Made by a program: the position numbers and the translations under genes
In this document: one piece after another, positions 27,563 through 36,850 of the stretch
How positions within the stretch are numbered: the stretch's first letter is position 1
Layout of the letters: every line of letters starts with the position of its first letter
Assembly: GCF_051132615.1 (NCBI RefSeq)
Contig: NZ_CP152375.1
Coordinates: 620,001 to 684,000 of the forward strand
Direction: 5' to 3'
DNA length: 64,000 nt
From: G051132615 sp051132615
GTDB taxonomy: Bacteria; Pseudomonadota; Gammaproteobacteria; Burkholderiales; Neisseriaceae
Notes under the pieces: model-generated
Told to the model about the DNA's origin: nothing
Seen by the model: the letters and a program-made list of their open reading frames with translations, nothing else
Databases searched by the model: none

Positions 27563-28489
27563 TTAGTAAAAAAAGCGATCATTGAAATTAGGCTCGTGAA
27601 TAATAAATGTTTCTACTTGCCAGCTACGTGCACCTATAGCGATAAATGCTTGATTAATTAATTGATCTCCTCCACGAGGAAATAAGAAGCCTAAAAATAT
27701 AGCAGAAAATACAATACAAGCTATCATTGCATGAACTATTTTGATATACCAAAAATTTCTATTTTTAAGGATAATATAAAAAATAGTTTTTGCAATAAAA
27801 ATATAAATTAAAATAGCGCCTAAATCTATGAAAAAAGATTGATAACTTATCTGTTTTGTTAACTGAGCAAAAATATAAATACGTATCAAAGTATTAATTG
27901 AAAACAAAGTTACCCCATACCAAAAAAACAAACAACCCACATTACGCAAATTGCATAAAAATTTATTTTTCAAAAATATATTCTTTATACCTATTAAAAT
28001 AAAAAAAACACATATTATTAAAGAAAAATTTATTAATATTAATAAAAATATATTAATTTTTTTATAAATAATAATCGGGTATAATAACAAACAAAATAGA
28101 TCAATCATAAAAATTAAAAAGGCATTTTTTCCTATCAATTTATTTATTCGTTTATTTTTACTGTCAAAAAGATTAGCATTAAATTTTACTGGGTACTCTT
28201 TAATGATAAAAGCAGGTAATGCAATCACTAAACCAAAAATTACAATTAGAGAAATAATAACCAAAAAGATAACTGGCACAATATCAAAAGAAGAAAATAA
28301 TTCAGGAAATGAGCTACGCCAACCAATTTGATCTAACATGCGCCAAATAATAAATAATGTACAAGCGATCATTGTCATACTTAAAAATGACTTATTGAAA
28401 AATGGATTTTCAATAAAATTATCTACTGGCTTATTCATTTTAACTACTAGATTATTCTCTTGTAACTTTGACATTCTCAATACACTCAT
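27563..28489 (-). CDS. Uncharacterised multi-span membrane protein
   Basis: The 308-residue protein has about seven or eight hydrophobic segments, starting about residue 36 (SMTMIACTLFIIW). The soluble C-terminus contains INQAFIAIGARSWQVETFIIHEPNFNDRFF. Codons are very AT-rich compared with neighbouring core genes, like the toxin locus, suggesting it belongs to that accessory region. ATGs at 28474 and 28438 are alternative starts; none has a strong ribosome site. No family is recognised. The frame may once have continued through 27359. Confidence 0.6.
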   Translation of the reverse strand: MSVLRMSKLQENNLVVKMNKPVDNFIENPFFNKSFLSMTMIACTLFIIWRMLDQIGWRSSFPELFSSFDIVPVIFLVIISLIVIFGLVIALPAFIIKEYPVKFNANLFDSKNKRINKLIGKNAFLIFMIDLFCLLLYPIIIYKKINIFLLILINFSLIICVFFILIGIKNIFLKNKFLCNLRNVGCLFFWYGVTLFSINTLIRIYIFAQLTKQISYQSFFIDLGAILIYIFIAKTIFYIILKNRNFWYIKIVHAMIACIVFSAIFLGFLFPRGGDQLINQAFIAIGARSWQVETFIIHEPNFNDRFFY

Positions 28490-28516
28490 TTAAATATCAT
28501 AAGCACCCATTATAAT

Positions 28517-28554
28517 AAAAAAAGCCAAAAGCTTCTTTAACTTTTGGCTTTTTT
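28517..28554 (-). terminator. Terminator after adenine deaminase gene 1
   Basis: AAAAAAGCCAAAAG and CTTTTGGCTTTTTT form a long hairpin with T tracts on both sides. It lies 16 bases past the deaminase stop on the minus strand and could also work on the plus strand. Confidence 0.88.
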
Positions 28555-28570
28555 ATTTAAAGATAATATT

Positions 28571-30307
28571 TTACACACAAACCTCAACAGGTCTAAATGC
28601 CTTCACATCAAATAAACCATTAGATGTCAGTTTTAACTCAGGAATCACAGGTAAAGTCATAAACACCAAAGTCATTAACGGGTGAAATGCGTCACTTAAG
28701 CCTAACGCACCACGAGCAGTATTGATTAAGACTTCTAATTGTTTGGCTACTTCTTGTGGGGATTGATTGGACATTAAACCTGCAACAGGCAAAGGTAAAT
28801 TGGCTAAAATTTGGCCATTTTGACAAATAGAAAACCCACCGCCCATTTGCTCTACATCTTTTACCGCACAGAGCATATCAGCATCATTGTCCCCTGCCAC
28901 CACAAGGTTATGTGAGTCATGTGCAACAGAAATAGCAATGGCACCATTTTTAATACCGTAATCAGCCAATACCCCTAAGCCCATATTACCTGTTGCATGG
29001 TGTCGTTCAATCACCGCCAATTTATTTAAACCAGGATTCAACTTAGCATCAAAATTGCCTTGGGCATCTTTTACTACTGGGGTTTCTAAATTGAATGTCA
29101 CCACACTACGTGGTTTAACGCCTATGGCACGAACCTTATCTGATGTTAAAGGTAAGGTAAAATTTGCTTCCGTTAACGGGGCTAAACGGACAGTATTCAA
29201 TACAGCATCGGATACATAGTCTTCGATTTGAACCAATAACTGACCATCACGTGCAATTTCTTGCCCTAAGGTAAATACATGTTTTGGGTTAAATTCTGTT
29301 AGGTTATCCACGATTAATAAATCAGCATCATACCCAGGGGCAATGGCACCTTTGCCTTGTAAACGGAAACATTCTGCTGCATTTAGGGTACCTAGCGTCA
29401 CAGCCAATAATGGGTCAAGACCTGCTTCTACCGCTAAACGTAGGCTTTTATTAATGTGCCCTGTTGCCAAAATATCAGCAGGTTCTCTGTCATCTGTACA
29501 CAAGACACAACGACGCGCATTAGCAGGCGTAATGGCAGGAATTAAATTCAATAAATCTTTACAGGTAGAGCCTTCACGCAGCAAAATATATTGCCCCATA
29601 CTTAGGCGATCCAACATAGCATTGGTTGTACTGCATTCGTGATCGGTCATAATGCCGCCAATAACATAAGCCGTTAAATCTTTACCTGTTAAACCTGGGC
29701 TGTGTCCATCAATCACTCTATTGTGTTTACGTGCCATCAGTAATTTTTTCATCATAGAATCGGCATGATTGGTCACGCTTGGGTAATCCATGACTTCACC
29801 CAAACCCAAAATACCTTCGTCATCAATCATGGTTTCTAAGTCTTCTGCCTCTAACACCGCCCCTGCCTGTTCAAATGGGGTGGCAGGTACACAGGAAGGC
29901 AACATAATTTTGACATTTAAAGGCAGTTTTTTGGTGGCATCAAGCATGTAACGAATACCAGCCAAACCACATACATTGGCAATTTCATGCGGGTCTGCAA
30001 TAATGGTGGTGGTGCCATAAGGTAAGATACAACGGGCAAATTGTGGTGGTGTTAAAGACGATGATTCAATATGCACATGGCCATCAATTAAACCAGGCAT
30101 CACAATACCACCTTTGGCATCTAAGGTTTGTTTGCCTTCATAACCTTCACCCCAACCAATTACTTTGCCATTGCCTATAGCCAATGGCCCATCAAGCAAT
30201 ACTTGATTAAATACATCGACAATTTTACAGTTAGTAATTAATAAATCTGCTTTTGTTCTGCCTGCTGCCATGTCAATGATGCTGGCTAATTGGTTTTGTT
30301 CACTCAC
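28571..30307 (-). CDS. Adenine deaminase (AdeC type), copy 1
   Basis: The 578-residue amidohydrolase converts adenine to hypoxanthine for purine salvage. GLIDGHVHIESS (about 72-83) supplies the HxH metal ligands. Further ligands lie near GEVMDYP, DGHSPG, MTDHECS and CTDDREPADILATGH. The C-terminal adenine-deaminase domain contains VAHDSHNLVVAGDND. Start is GTG 30307 with AGGAGC about 6 bases upstream. A terminator-like hairpin separates it from copy 2, so each may have its own promoter. Confidence 0.92.
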   Translation of the reverse strand: MSEQNQLASIIDMAAGRTKADLLITNCKIVDVFNQVLLDGPLAIGNGKVIGWGEGYEGKQTLDAKGGIVMPGLIDGHVHIESSSLTPPQFARCILPYGTTTIIADPHEIANVCGLAGIRYMLDATKKLPLNVKIMLPSCVPATPFEQAGAVLEAEDLETMIDDEGILGLGEVMDYPSVTNHADSMMKKLLMARKHNRVIDGHSPGLTGKDLTAYVIGGIMTDHECSTTNAMLDRLSMGQYILLREGSTCKDLLNLIPAITPANARRCVLCTDDREPADILATGHINKSLRLAVEAGLDPLLAVTLGTLNAAECFRLQGKGAIAPGYDADLLIVDNLTEFNPKHVFTLGQEIARDGQLLVQIEDYVSDAVLNTVRLAPLTEANFTLPLTSDKVRAIGVKPRSVVTFNLETPVVKDAQGNFDAKLNPGLNKLAVIERHHATGNMGLGVLADYGIKNGAIAISVAHDSHNLVVAGDNDADMLCAVKDVEQMGGGFSICQNGQILANLPLPVAGLMSNQSPQEVAKQLEVLINTARGALGLSDAFHPLMTLVFMTLPVIPELKLTSNGLFDVKAFRPVEVCV

Positions 30308-30357
30308 CGTGTGCTCCTGTTTTTATTTAGAACTTATGATGCTTAACTTAGACAAAG

Positions 30358-30396
30358 TAAAAAATACGTCAGCCCCCAAATACTTTTGAGGGCTGA
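30358..30396 (-). terminator. Terminator after adenine deaminase gene 2
   Basis: On the minus strand TCAGCCC and GGGCTGA form a hairpin followed by a T-rich stretch. It lies between the two deaminase genes. Confidence 0.7.
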
Positions 30397-30437
30397 TAAT
30401 TATAACTTAAATTTTTCTACCATTTGATTTAAAAAGG

Positions 30438-32240
30438 TTATTGATGCATTTTACCGTGAGAACAACTGCACCTTAATACTGGGTCAAAAACTTTTTGTTC
30501 AGCAAAATCAATCACCCCTAAATCGGTAATGGCATAGTCTGGAATGGCGGTAATTTGTAAACAACACATATAAAAAAGTGGGTCTGGTAAATCACAGCCT
30601 AAATTGCGTGTCAATTGGAGCAGTTTTTCTTCCTCATGTGCCATAGTTTCAGGATCAAGATCAGACACAATGCCACAAATAGGTAAAGGCAAGAAGCCTA
30701 AAATTTGCCCATCACGCACTACAACTTGTCCACCACCATTTTGCGCCAAATGATTAATGGCTAAAGCCATATCTTCTGAGTTGGTGCCAATACACACAAC
30801 ATTATTGTCATCTGGTGCACAAGAACTGGCCATCGCACCTGCTTTTAGTTTCCAACCAGAACAAAAACCCACTGCAGGTTTGGTATCGGTTTTACCAAAA
30901 CGCTCCACCACCGTTGCATACAACACATCGTTTTCAATATCGGGTTGCACCACACCATCTTTGACTTTTAATTCAACATTGCGGCCTTTACGTACAAAAG
31001 GCACATTAAAATCAACATCTAAAGACAACGCATGAACTTTATCTTCTTTTAGCTCTGTTTTCACACACATATCTTGTGCCAACACAGGTTTTAATTTCAT
31101 GCTTTGTAATAATAAATCACTGCGTTTGGGTGGCTGTAAATCATAAGCCATTTGACCATTTTGTACGGTCAGTTTTCCTTTGGCAATAACGGTATCAATA
31201 TTAAATTCAACCAAATTTTCTACCAATAAAATATCGGCAAAACGCCCTGGGCTGATTGAGCCGACTAAATGATCAATTCGATAGGCTTCTGCTGAGTTAA
31301 TAGAGCCCATTTGAATAGCGGTTAATGGGTCTACGCCATAAGCAATGGCCATGCGAATGAGTTTGTCCATATGACCATTGGCCAAAATATCAGACGCAAT
31401 CACATCATCGGTACAGAAGCTGACTCGACGAGCCAAACGAGGGTTTAAATGTGTCACGATCTTCATATTCTCTTTCATAAAATGAGAAATAGAAGATTCA
31501 CGAATCAACACATACATGCCTTTGCGCACTTTTTCCATCATTTCTTCGTGATTATAGCTTTCATGGTCTAAACGCACGCCAGCACACAAAATAGAATTGA
31601 GTTTTTTACCACGGGTCATCGGTGCGCAGCCAAAAACGGGTAATCTGTTTTCTCTTGCCAACTCAATAGCCTGCATCACATCTTCGTGTTGGTTTTCAAT
31701 AAACTCGGCAACGGTCTCCCATACACCAAAAACCTCTGGCCACTTTTGCACTTCTTTATGTGTAGCTGCTGTTACGTTAAAACCGACATTGCTTTGTGGC
31801 AAGGTATAAGGTGTTAAAAAAGGCAGCCCCCAAAACACTTTTAAGGGAGAGGCATCAATTTCTTGTAAAATTTCTTTAACGCCTTCTAAACCTGCGGTCA
31901 CCACATATTGATCCAAACCTGAAATAATGCTAGTGGTGCCATGTGGCACAACAGCTTTGGCAAAACTGGTCATAGACAATTTACTGCATTCGATATGCAA
32001 ATGCCCGTCAATTAAGCCTGGCACCAAGTACTTTCCTTGTGCATCAATTGTTTGAGTGTTTGGGCCAATATATTCAGATACGTCCCCAGTGGCCACAATT
32101 TGTGAGCGATATATAGCCACATCTGCTGGGTATATTTCAGCTGAAATCACATTCACCAATTGACCATTTTTGATCACCATATCAGCAGGTATTTTTGCGG
32201 CACCTGCATCAATCATTTCACGCACATTTTCTTTAAACAT
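30438..32240 (-). CDS. Adenine deaminase-like amidohydrolase, copy 2
   Basis: About 600 residues from ATG 32240, with GGAG 8 bases upstream; a GTG 9 bases earlier is less likely. GLIDGHLHIECS carries the HxH motif, and DHESYNHEE, FCTDDVIASDILANGHMD and a C-terminal deaminase domain (CAPDDNNVVCIGTN) are present. It is clearly a diverged paralogue of copy 1: HLHIECS versus HVHIESS, with longer insertions. Substrate may be adenine or a related purine. It lies 33 bases downstream of the purine permease, with which it probably forms an operon. Confidence 0.88.
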   Translation of the reverse strand: MFKENVREMIDAGAAKIPADMVIKNGQLVNVISAEIYPADVAIYRSQIVATGDVSEYIGPNTQTIDAQGKYLVPGLIDGHLHIECSKLSMTSFAKAVVPHGTTSIISGLDQYVVTAGLEGVKEILQEIDASPLKVFWGLPFLTPYTLPQSNVGFNVTAATHKEVQKWPEVFGVWETVAEFIENQHEDVMQAIELARENRLPVFGCAPMTRGKKLNSILCAGVRLDHESYNHEEMMEKVRKGMYVLIRESSISHFMKENMKIVTHLNPRLARRVSFCTDDVIASDILANGHMDKLIRMAIAYGVDPLTAIQMGSINSAEAYRIDHLVGSISPGRFADILLVENLVEFNIDTVIAKGKLTVQNGQMAYDLQPPKRSDLLLQSMKLKPVLAQDMCVKTELKEDKVHALSLDVDFNVPFVRKGRNVELKVKDGVVQPDIENDVLYATVVERFGKTDTKPAVGFCSGWKLKAGAMASSCAPDDNNVVCIGTNSEDMALAINHLAQNGGGQVVVRDGQILGFLPLPICGIVSDLDPETMAHEEEKLLQLTRNLGCDLPDPLFYMCCLQITAIPDYAITDLGVIDFAEQKVFDPVLRCSCSHGKMHQ

Positions 32241-32273
32241 CTTTTTCACTCCAAAGGGTCAAACCAATACGGC

Positions 32274-33602
32274 TTATAAAAATATATAACGGGCTAAAAA
32301 TAAAAGTGCCATTACTACAGTACAGATGGTTAAGTCTTTATAACGTCCTGTACAAGCTTTCATCACAACATAAGTAATAAATCCTAAAGCAATACCTTCA
32401 GTAATGGTAAAGGTAAAAGGCATGGCCACTGTTGCCACAAATGAGGGCACAGCCTCTGTTAAATCTTCCCATTTTATTTTGGCTAAATCAGAAGCCATTA
32501 ACACACCAATATAGATCAAAGCACCTGTAGTTGCATACAGTGGAATCATTTTTTCTAAAGGCGAGAAAAAGATCATTAATAAAAATAACAACCCTACGCC
32601 TACAGCCATTAAACCAGAACGTCCACCTACGGCCACACCTGAAGCACTTTCGACATAAGCGGTTACAGCAGAAGTCCCCATAAAAGCACCCGCAGCAGAT
32701 GAGGCACTGTCTATATACAAAGACTTCTGTTGATTTGGGTAACGCCCATCTTTATCGGCTAGACCCGCTTTATCGGTTACAGCGATAAAGGTACCAGAAG
32801 ACTCAAAAAGGTTAATCAACATCACCGAAATGACTATGCCTATCATGGAGAAATTAAAGACTTTTTCAAAATCCAGATGCCCAACAACAGGCGTGATATC
32901 TGGTGGCATACTGACTAGGCCATGAAAAACAACAGAATCATCCAAGCCCCAAGCAATTAAAGTCACCACAATAAAGGAAATCAACACAGAAGCATGTTTG
33001 CCCTTTTGCGCCAAGACAGCCACAATTAAAAAGCTTAATGAACCTAGAATAAAGGAAAGTGATTTTGGGTCACCTAAACGCACCATTGTATCTGGGTCGG
33101 CAACAATAATATGAGCATTATGTAAACCGATTAAGGTGATCAACAAACCACAGCCACTACTGATCCCAACCCTAAGTGAGAAGGGAATATTGGCCACCAT
33201 CCAATAACGAATTTTAAATAGGGACAATAAAAACAAACAGGAAGCACCCAGAAAAATCAGGGTCATGCCTGTTTCCCAAGTCATTTTCATTGAACCGACC
33301 AAAACATAAGCAAAATAGGCATTAATGCCCATACCCGGAGCTAAAGCAATAGGCAACTTGGCAACTGCGCCCATTAAAATACAGGCAATAGCGGTAATTA
33401 ATGCGGTTGTGACAAAAACGGCTTGTGAATCCATTCCAGCATCCCCTAAAATTTTAGGGTTCACAAACACAATATAAACCATGGTAATAAACGTAGTGAA
33501 ACTGGCAATAATTTCTGTTTTTACATTGGTTTTATGTTCAGATAGCTGAAAATAACGATCAAGAAATGATCGCTTTTGAGACTGGGAAGAAAACTCAGAC
33601 AC
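32274..33602 (-). CDS. Purine permease, AzgA/NCS2 (xanthine-uracil) family
   Basis: About 442 residues from GTG 33602, where CTGGAG lies 7 bases upstream; the longer frame from 33647 has no such site. It shows about 12 helices. VFVNPKILGDAGMD, ALAPGMGINAYFAY and TSAVTAYVESASGVAVGGRSG (split) are AzgA-type signatures, so adenine, guanine or hypoxanthine is the likely substrate. The downstream deaminase gene supports adenine uptake for salvage. Confidence 0.9.
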   Translation of the reverse strand: MSEFSSQSQKRSFLDRYFQLSEHKTNVKTEIIASFTTFITMVYIVFVNPKILGDAGMDSQAVFVTTALITAIACILMGAVAKLPIALAPGMGINAYFAYVLVGSMKMTWETGMTLIFLGASCLFLLSLFKIRYWMVANIPFSLRVGISSGCGLLITLIGLHNAHIIVADPDTMVRLGDPKSLSFILGSLSFLIVAVLAQKGKHASVLISFIVVTLIAWGLDDSVVFHGLVSMPPDITPVVGHLDFEKVFNFSMIGIVISVMLINLFESSGTFIAVTDKAGLADKDGRYPNQQKSLYIDSASSAAGAFMGTSAVTAYVESASGVAVGGRSGLMAVGVGLLFLLMIFFSPLEKMIPLYATTGALIYIGVLMASDLAKIKWEDLTEAVPSFVATVAMPFTFTITEGIALGFITYVVMKACTGRYKDLTICTVVMALLFLARYIFL

Positions 33603-33729
33603 GGAAAAACTCCAGGAAATAGTCTGCAAAAAAAGAGGGGCAATCATAGCAAACTTTGACGTTGATTACTATGTTCTGGCTCAAGCAGCAGTTCAAAATA
33701 AAAGAAACAAATACTGAAGTATTGATCTT

Positions 33730-34449
33730 TTAAAGCTGTGTTAAAAAATCTTGGACAAAATCAGGCACCGTCATGCTGGCTTGACCATAAATGTTCTGAT
33801 GAAATTGATTTTGTACTTTGCTCGGTTCCAAATTTAACTCTATTGTCCGTGCACCATTTTGACGCGCAAACGCGACAAAACCTGCCGCTGGATAGACATG
33901 CCCAGACGTGCCAATTGAAATAAAATAATCGGCATTAGCTAAAGCCTGAAAAATATCATCCATTTGCAAAGGCACTTCACCAAACCACACAATGTGTGGG
34001 CGCAAAGGTTGTTTCACCTGACAACAAGGACAATAATCTGTTGTACTCAGATCTGTTTGCTGCTCAAATACCTGTCCCGAGCCTGTACAGCGAGCTTTAA
34101 GTAATTCGCCATGCATATGAATAATATTCTGACTACCTGCTCTTTCATGCAAATCATCAATATTTTGAGTCACCAATAAGAATTGCCCCCCTAACTTTTG
34201 CTCTAGTTGGGTTAAAGCAAAATGAGCTGGATTAGGTTGAATATCAGGTTGTTTGAGTGTACGGCGTCTTGCATTATAAAAACGTTGTACCAGCTCTGGA
34301 TTGCAACAATAAGCATCAAACGTGGCCACATCTTCAACCCTGTGTTTTTCCCATAAGCCATCACCATCACGAAAGGTTTGAATACCCGATTCGGCAGAAA
34401 TACCTGCACCGGTTAATACCACAACTTTGGGTAAAGAGTCATTTTGCAA
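33730..34449 (-). CDS. cobB: NAD-dependent protein deacylase, sirtuin (CobB/Sir2)
   Basis: The 239-residue protein has GAGISAESGIQTFRDGDGLW (about 15-34), catalytic-loop QNIDDLHERAG with HMHGE (His about 118), and zinc-ligand Cys residues in RCTGSG and YCPCC. ISIGTSGHVYPAAGF binds NAD. FYNARRR has the Tyr/Arg spacing of class III sirtuins, suggesting desuccinylase as well as deacetylase activity. Its ATG overlaps the end of the upstream secreted-protein gene by 11 bases, so translation is coupled. Confidence 0.94.
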   Translation of the reverse strand: MQNDSLPKVVVLTGAGISAESGIQTFRDGDGLWEKHRVEDVATFDAYCCNPELVQRFYNARRRTLKQPDIQPNPAHFALTQLEQKLGGQFLLVTQNIDDLHERAGSQNIIHMHGELLKARCTGSGQVFEQQTDLSTTDYCPCCQVKQPLRPHIVWFGEVPLQMDDIFQALANADYFISIGTSGHVYPAAGFVAFARQNGARTIELNLEPSKVQNQFHQNIYGQASMTVPDFVQDFLTQL

Positions 34450-34969
34450 TTACTGGCCCTCTTGTTTCATATTCATCTGTATCTAAAACTTTTATTTGCT
34501 CCACTTGTGTATTGGTGATTTTCCAGTTATTTTGAGCATCTGGCTTAAAATCAAAAACAAAATGGTATTCTTTATAAACTTCTGGTTCTTTTTTATCATC
34601 CATAACAGCCACAAACGCTACCTTTGCTTTATGGGCTAAATCAGCATCATCCACTAACTCAACTGAACGCATTTCATAAGATCTAGTCTCCTGAAAATAT
34701 GGCATCATGACATCAACACATTGTTTATTGCTTAATGCACAAAATTTTTGTGCATTTTTTCTGTCTCCTTGTAATAGTTGAGAAACATATTGACCTGACA
34801 CATCCAATGCTGGATGTGAATCTAAACTCGCACAGGCACTTGTCTCAGATGTACCATCATCGCATACAACCACACCTGGTTCTGGATAATCTACAGCATA
34901 ATCTTCCTGAGCTTGTGTAAAATACGGTAAACACAAGCATACAGCTACGATACAGTATCGATAAAACAT
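34439..34969 (-). CDS. Secreted protein of unknown function
   Basis: The 176-residue product begins MFYRYCIVAVCLCLPYFTQA, a Sec signal peptide probably cut before QEDYAVDY. The mature part has five Cys residues (VVVCDDGTSETSACAS, FCALSNKQC) that could form disulfides, and a C-terminal half resembling a small NTF2/DUF4878-like fold (YKEYHFVFDFKPD, NNWKITNTQVEQI). That fold assignment is only an impression. It is coupled to the sirtuin gene. Confidence 0.65.
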   Translation of the reverse strand: MFYRYCIVAVCLCLPYFTQAQEDYAVDYPEPGVVVCDDGTSETSACASLDSHPALDVSGQYVSQLLQGDRKNAQKFCALSNKQCVDVMMPYFQETRSYEMRSVELVDDADLAHKAKVAFVAVMDDKKEPEVYKEYHFVFDFKPDAQNNWKITNTQVEQIKVLDTDEYETRGPVIAK

Positions 34970-34996
34970 ATTAAGTCCTTATTAAAATATCCAATC

Positions 34997-35917
34997 TTAC
35001 TCATCTTTTTTAATGGGTTTACCTTGCCAAATACCAGCCAAAATAGAACCAGAAATATTATGCCAAACTGAAAATATGGCACCGGGCAATGCAGCTAATG
35101 AAGAAAAGTATGTTGTGCCTAATGTAGCCGCCAAACCTGAGTTTTGCATACCCACCTCAATAGACATGGTGCGACAAATTGATTCATCAAACCCCATAAG
35201 TTTTCCCCCCCAATAACCACTTAATAAGCCAATACCATTGTGCAAAACAACTGCTAGTGCAACAGTTATACCAATAGAAGCAATATTACTTTGACTGCCT
35301 GCAACAACAACACTGATAATGGTTAAAATAGAACACATAGACAAAAAAGGTAAAAACGGTTCAATTTTTTTCACAAATGTTGTCAACAAATGGTGAATAA
35401 TCAAACCAGAACCAATAGGCAACACCACAATTTTTAAAATATAAGTCAGCATGCCCAAAATATCAACTTGTACCTGTGTGCCAACAAACAACCAAGTGAG
35501 CAAAGGCGTTGCAATCACACCAACCAAAGTAGAAATAGCAGAAATAGTAACGGATAAAGCCACATCTCCTTTGGCCAAATAAATAATGACATTAGATGCT
35601 GTACCGCTGGCCACACTACCAACCAAAACCATGCCCACTAACAAATCGGCAGGCATTTGAAACAGTTTGCCTAAAACCCATGCACTTAAAGGCATCACCA
35701 GATAATGCAATAACGTACAGGCAACAACAGGTTTAGGGCGCAAAAAAACCCTTTTAAAATCATGAATACTGAGTGTCACCCCCATTGTCAACATCACAAA
35801 CATCAATAAATCACCCACAAAAGGTTTAATCGATAAAAAACTATTGGGGGTAAAATAGGCAATTAGGGAACATAAAACAGCCCAAATGGGGAACATACGT
35901 GTAATTTTTGCAAGCAT
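34997..35917 (-). CDS. BASS family bile acid:sodium symporter-like transporter
   Basis: About 306 residues from ATG 35917. It has nine or ten helices. GSVASGTASNVIIYLAKGDVALS (split, about 103-125) is the ASBT/PanS substrate-site pattern and SIEVGMQNSGLAATL (about 252-266) is the second conserved crossover. The close subfamily is YocS/PanS-like. Substrate unknown; organic acids or pantoate precursors are possible. It follows yebC on the same strand after a terminator. Confidence 0.88.
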   Translation of the reverse strand: MLAKITRMFPIWAVLCSLIAYFTPNSFLSIKPFVGDLLMFVMLTMGVTLSIHDFKRVFLRPKPVVACTLLHYLVMPLSAWVLGKLFQMPADLLVGMVLVGSVASGTASNVIIYLAKGDVALSVTISAISTLVGVIATPLLTWLFVGTQVQVDILGMLTYILKIVVLPIGSGLIIHHLLTTFVKKIEPFLPFLSMCSILTIISVVVAGSQSNIASIGITVALAVVLHNGIGLLSGYWGGKLMGFDESICRTMSIEVGMQNSGLAATLGTTYFSSLAALPGAIFSVWHNISGSILAGIWQGKPIKKDE

Positions 35918-35959
35918 AATAAGCAATCAATTAGTCGTTAGATACAAATGATTCAAACA

Positions 35960-35991
35960 AAAAAGAAGATTGTGTACCAATCTTCTTTCAC
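35960..35991 (-). terminator. Terminator after yebC
   Basis: On the minus strand AAGAAGATTG and CAATCTTCTT pair around a 5-base loop and are followed by TTTTTTG. It lies about 30 bases past the yebC stop. Confidence 0.85.
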
Positions 35992-36018
35992 TTAACTCTT
36001 ATAGATCAATTTTATGAT

Positions 36019-36747
36019 TTATTCTAAATCCATTACAGCAGAAGTATAAACTTCCTGAACATCATCTAAATCTTCTAAAGCATCAACCAGTTTTTGCATT
36101 TTAACAGCCTCGTCCCCAGTTAACACAATTTCATTTTCTGCACGCATGGTTACCTCACCATCTTCGGCTTTAAACCCTGCCGCTTCCAATGCTTGTTTGA
36201 CATCGGTAAAACTATTGGGTTCAGTAATCACTTCAAGGGAGCCATCATCTTGTGCCACCACATCTTCAGCACCTGACTCTAAGGCAGCCTCCATTAAAGC
36301 ATCTTCATCTACGCCAGGAGCAAATAATAAATAACCTTGGTGTTTAAATTGATAAGCCACACAACCATCTGTGCCTAAATTACCACCATATTTTGTAAAA
36401 GCATGACGCACATCAGCAACTGTTCTGGTTTTGTTATCAGTTAAACAGTCAACCATAACGGCGGCACCAGCAATACCATAGCCTTCGTAACGTAACTCTA
36501 TGTACTCCACCCCTTCTAAAGAGCCTGTACCTCGATCAATCGCCCGTTGAATATTGTCTTTTGGCATATTGGCATCTAAAGCCTTATCCATCGCTAAGCG
36601 TAAACGTGGATTACTATTGGGATCCCCTCCGCCCATTTTAGCGGCTACCGTGATTTCTTTAATCACACGGGTAAAAACTTTACCCCTTTTGGCATCTTGT
36701 CTTTCTTTTTTATGGCGTATGTTTGCCCACTTACTATGTCCTGCCAT
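36019..36747 (-). CDS. yebC: YebC/PmpR (TACO1) family protein
   Basis: This 242-residue protein is diagnostic from the first residues (MAGHSKWANIRHKKERQDAK). NPRLRLAMDKALDANMPKDN and the late DLDDVQEVYTSAVMD confirm it. The family was described as a DNA-binding regulator and more recently as a factor easing ribosome stalling at certain proline-containing sequences. GGAGTGAC precedes the start. Confidence 0.95.
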   Translation of the reverse strand: MAGHSKWANIRHKKERQDAKRGKVFTRVIKEITVAAKMGGGDPNSNPRLRLAMDKALDANMPKDNIQRAIDRGTGSLEGVEYIELRYEGYGIAGAAVMVDCLTDNKTRTVADVRHAFTKYGGNLGTDGCVAYQFKHQGYLLFAPGVDEDALMEAALESGAEDVVAQDDGSLEVITEPNSFTDVKQALEAAGFKAEDGEVTMRAENEIVLTGDEAVKMQKLVDALEDLDDVQEVYTSAVMDLE

Positions 36748-36850
36748 TTGTCACTCCTAAACTGTGCTGACCTTTTCAATGAGGCACATTTTAACACAAC
36801 TGTACACAAGCACAAAAACCCTCAAACCATCTCCAAAGATATCGAAAATT

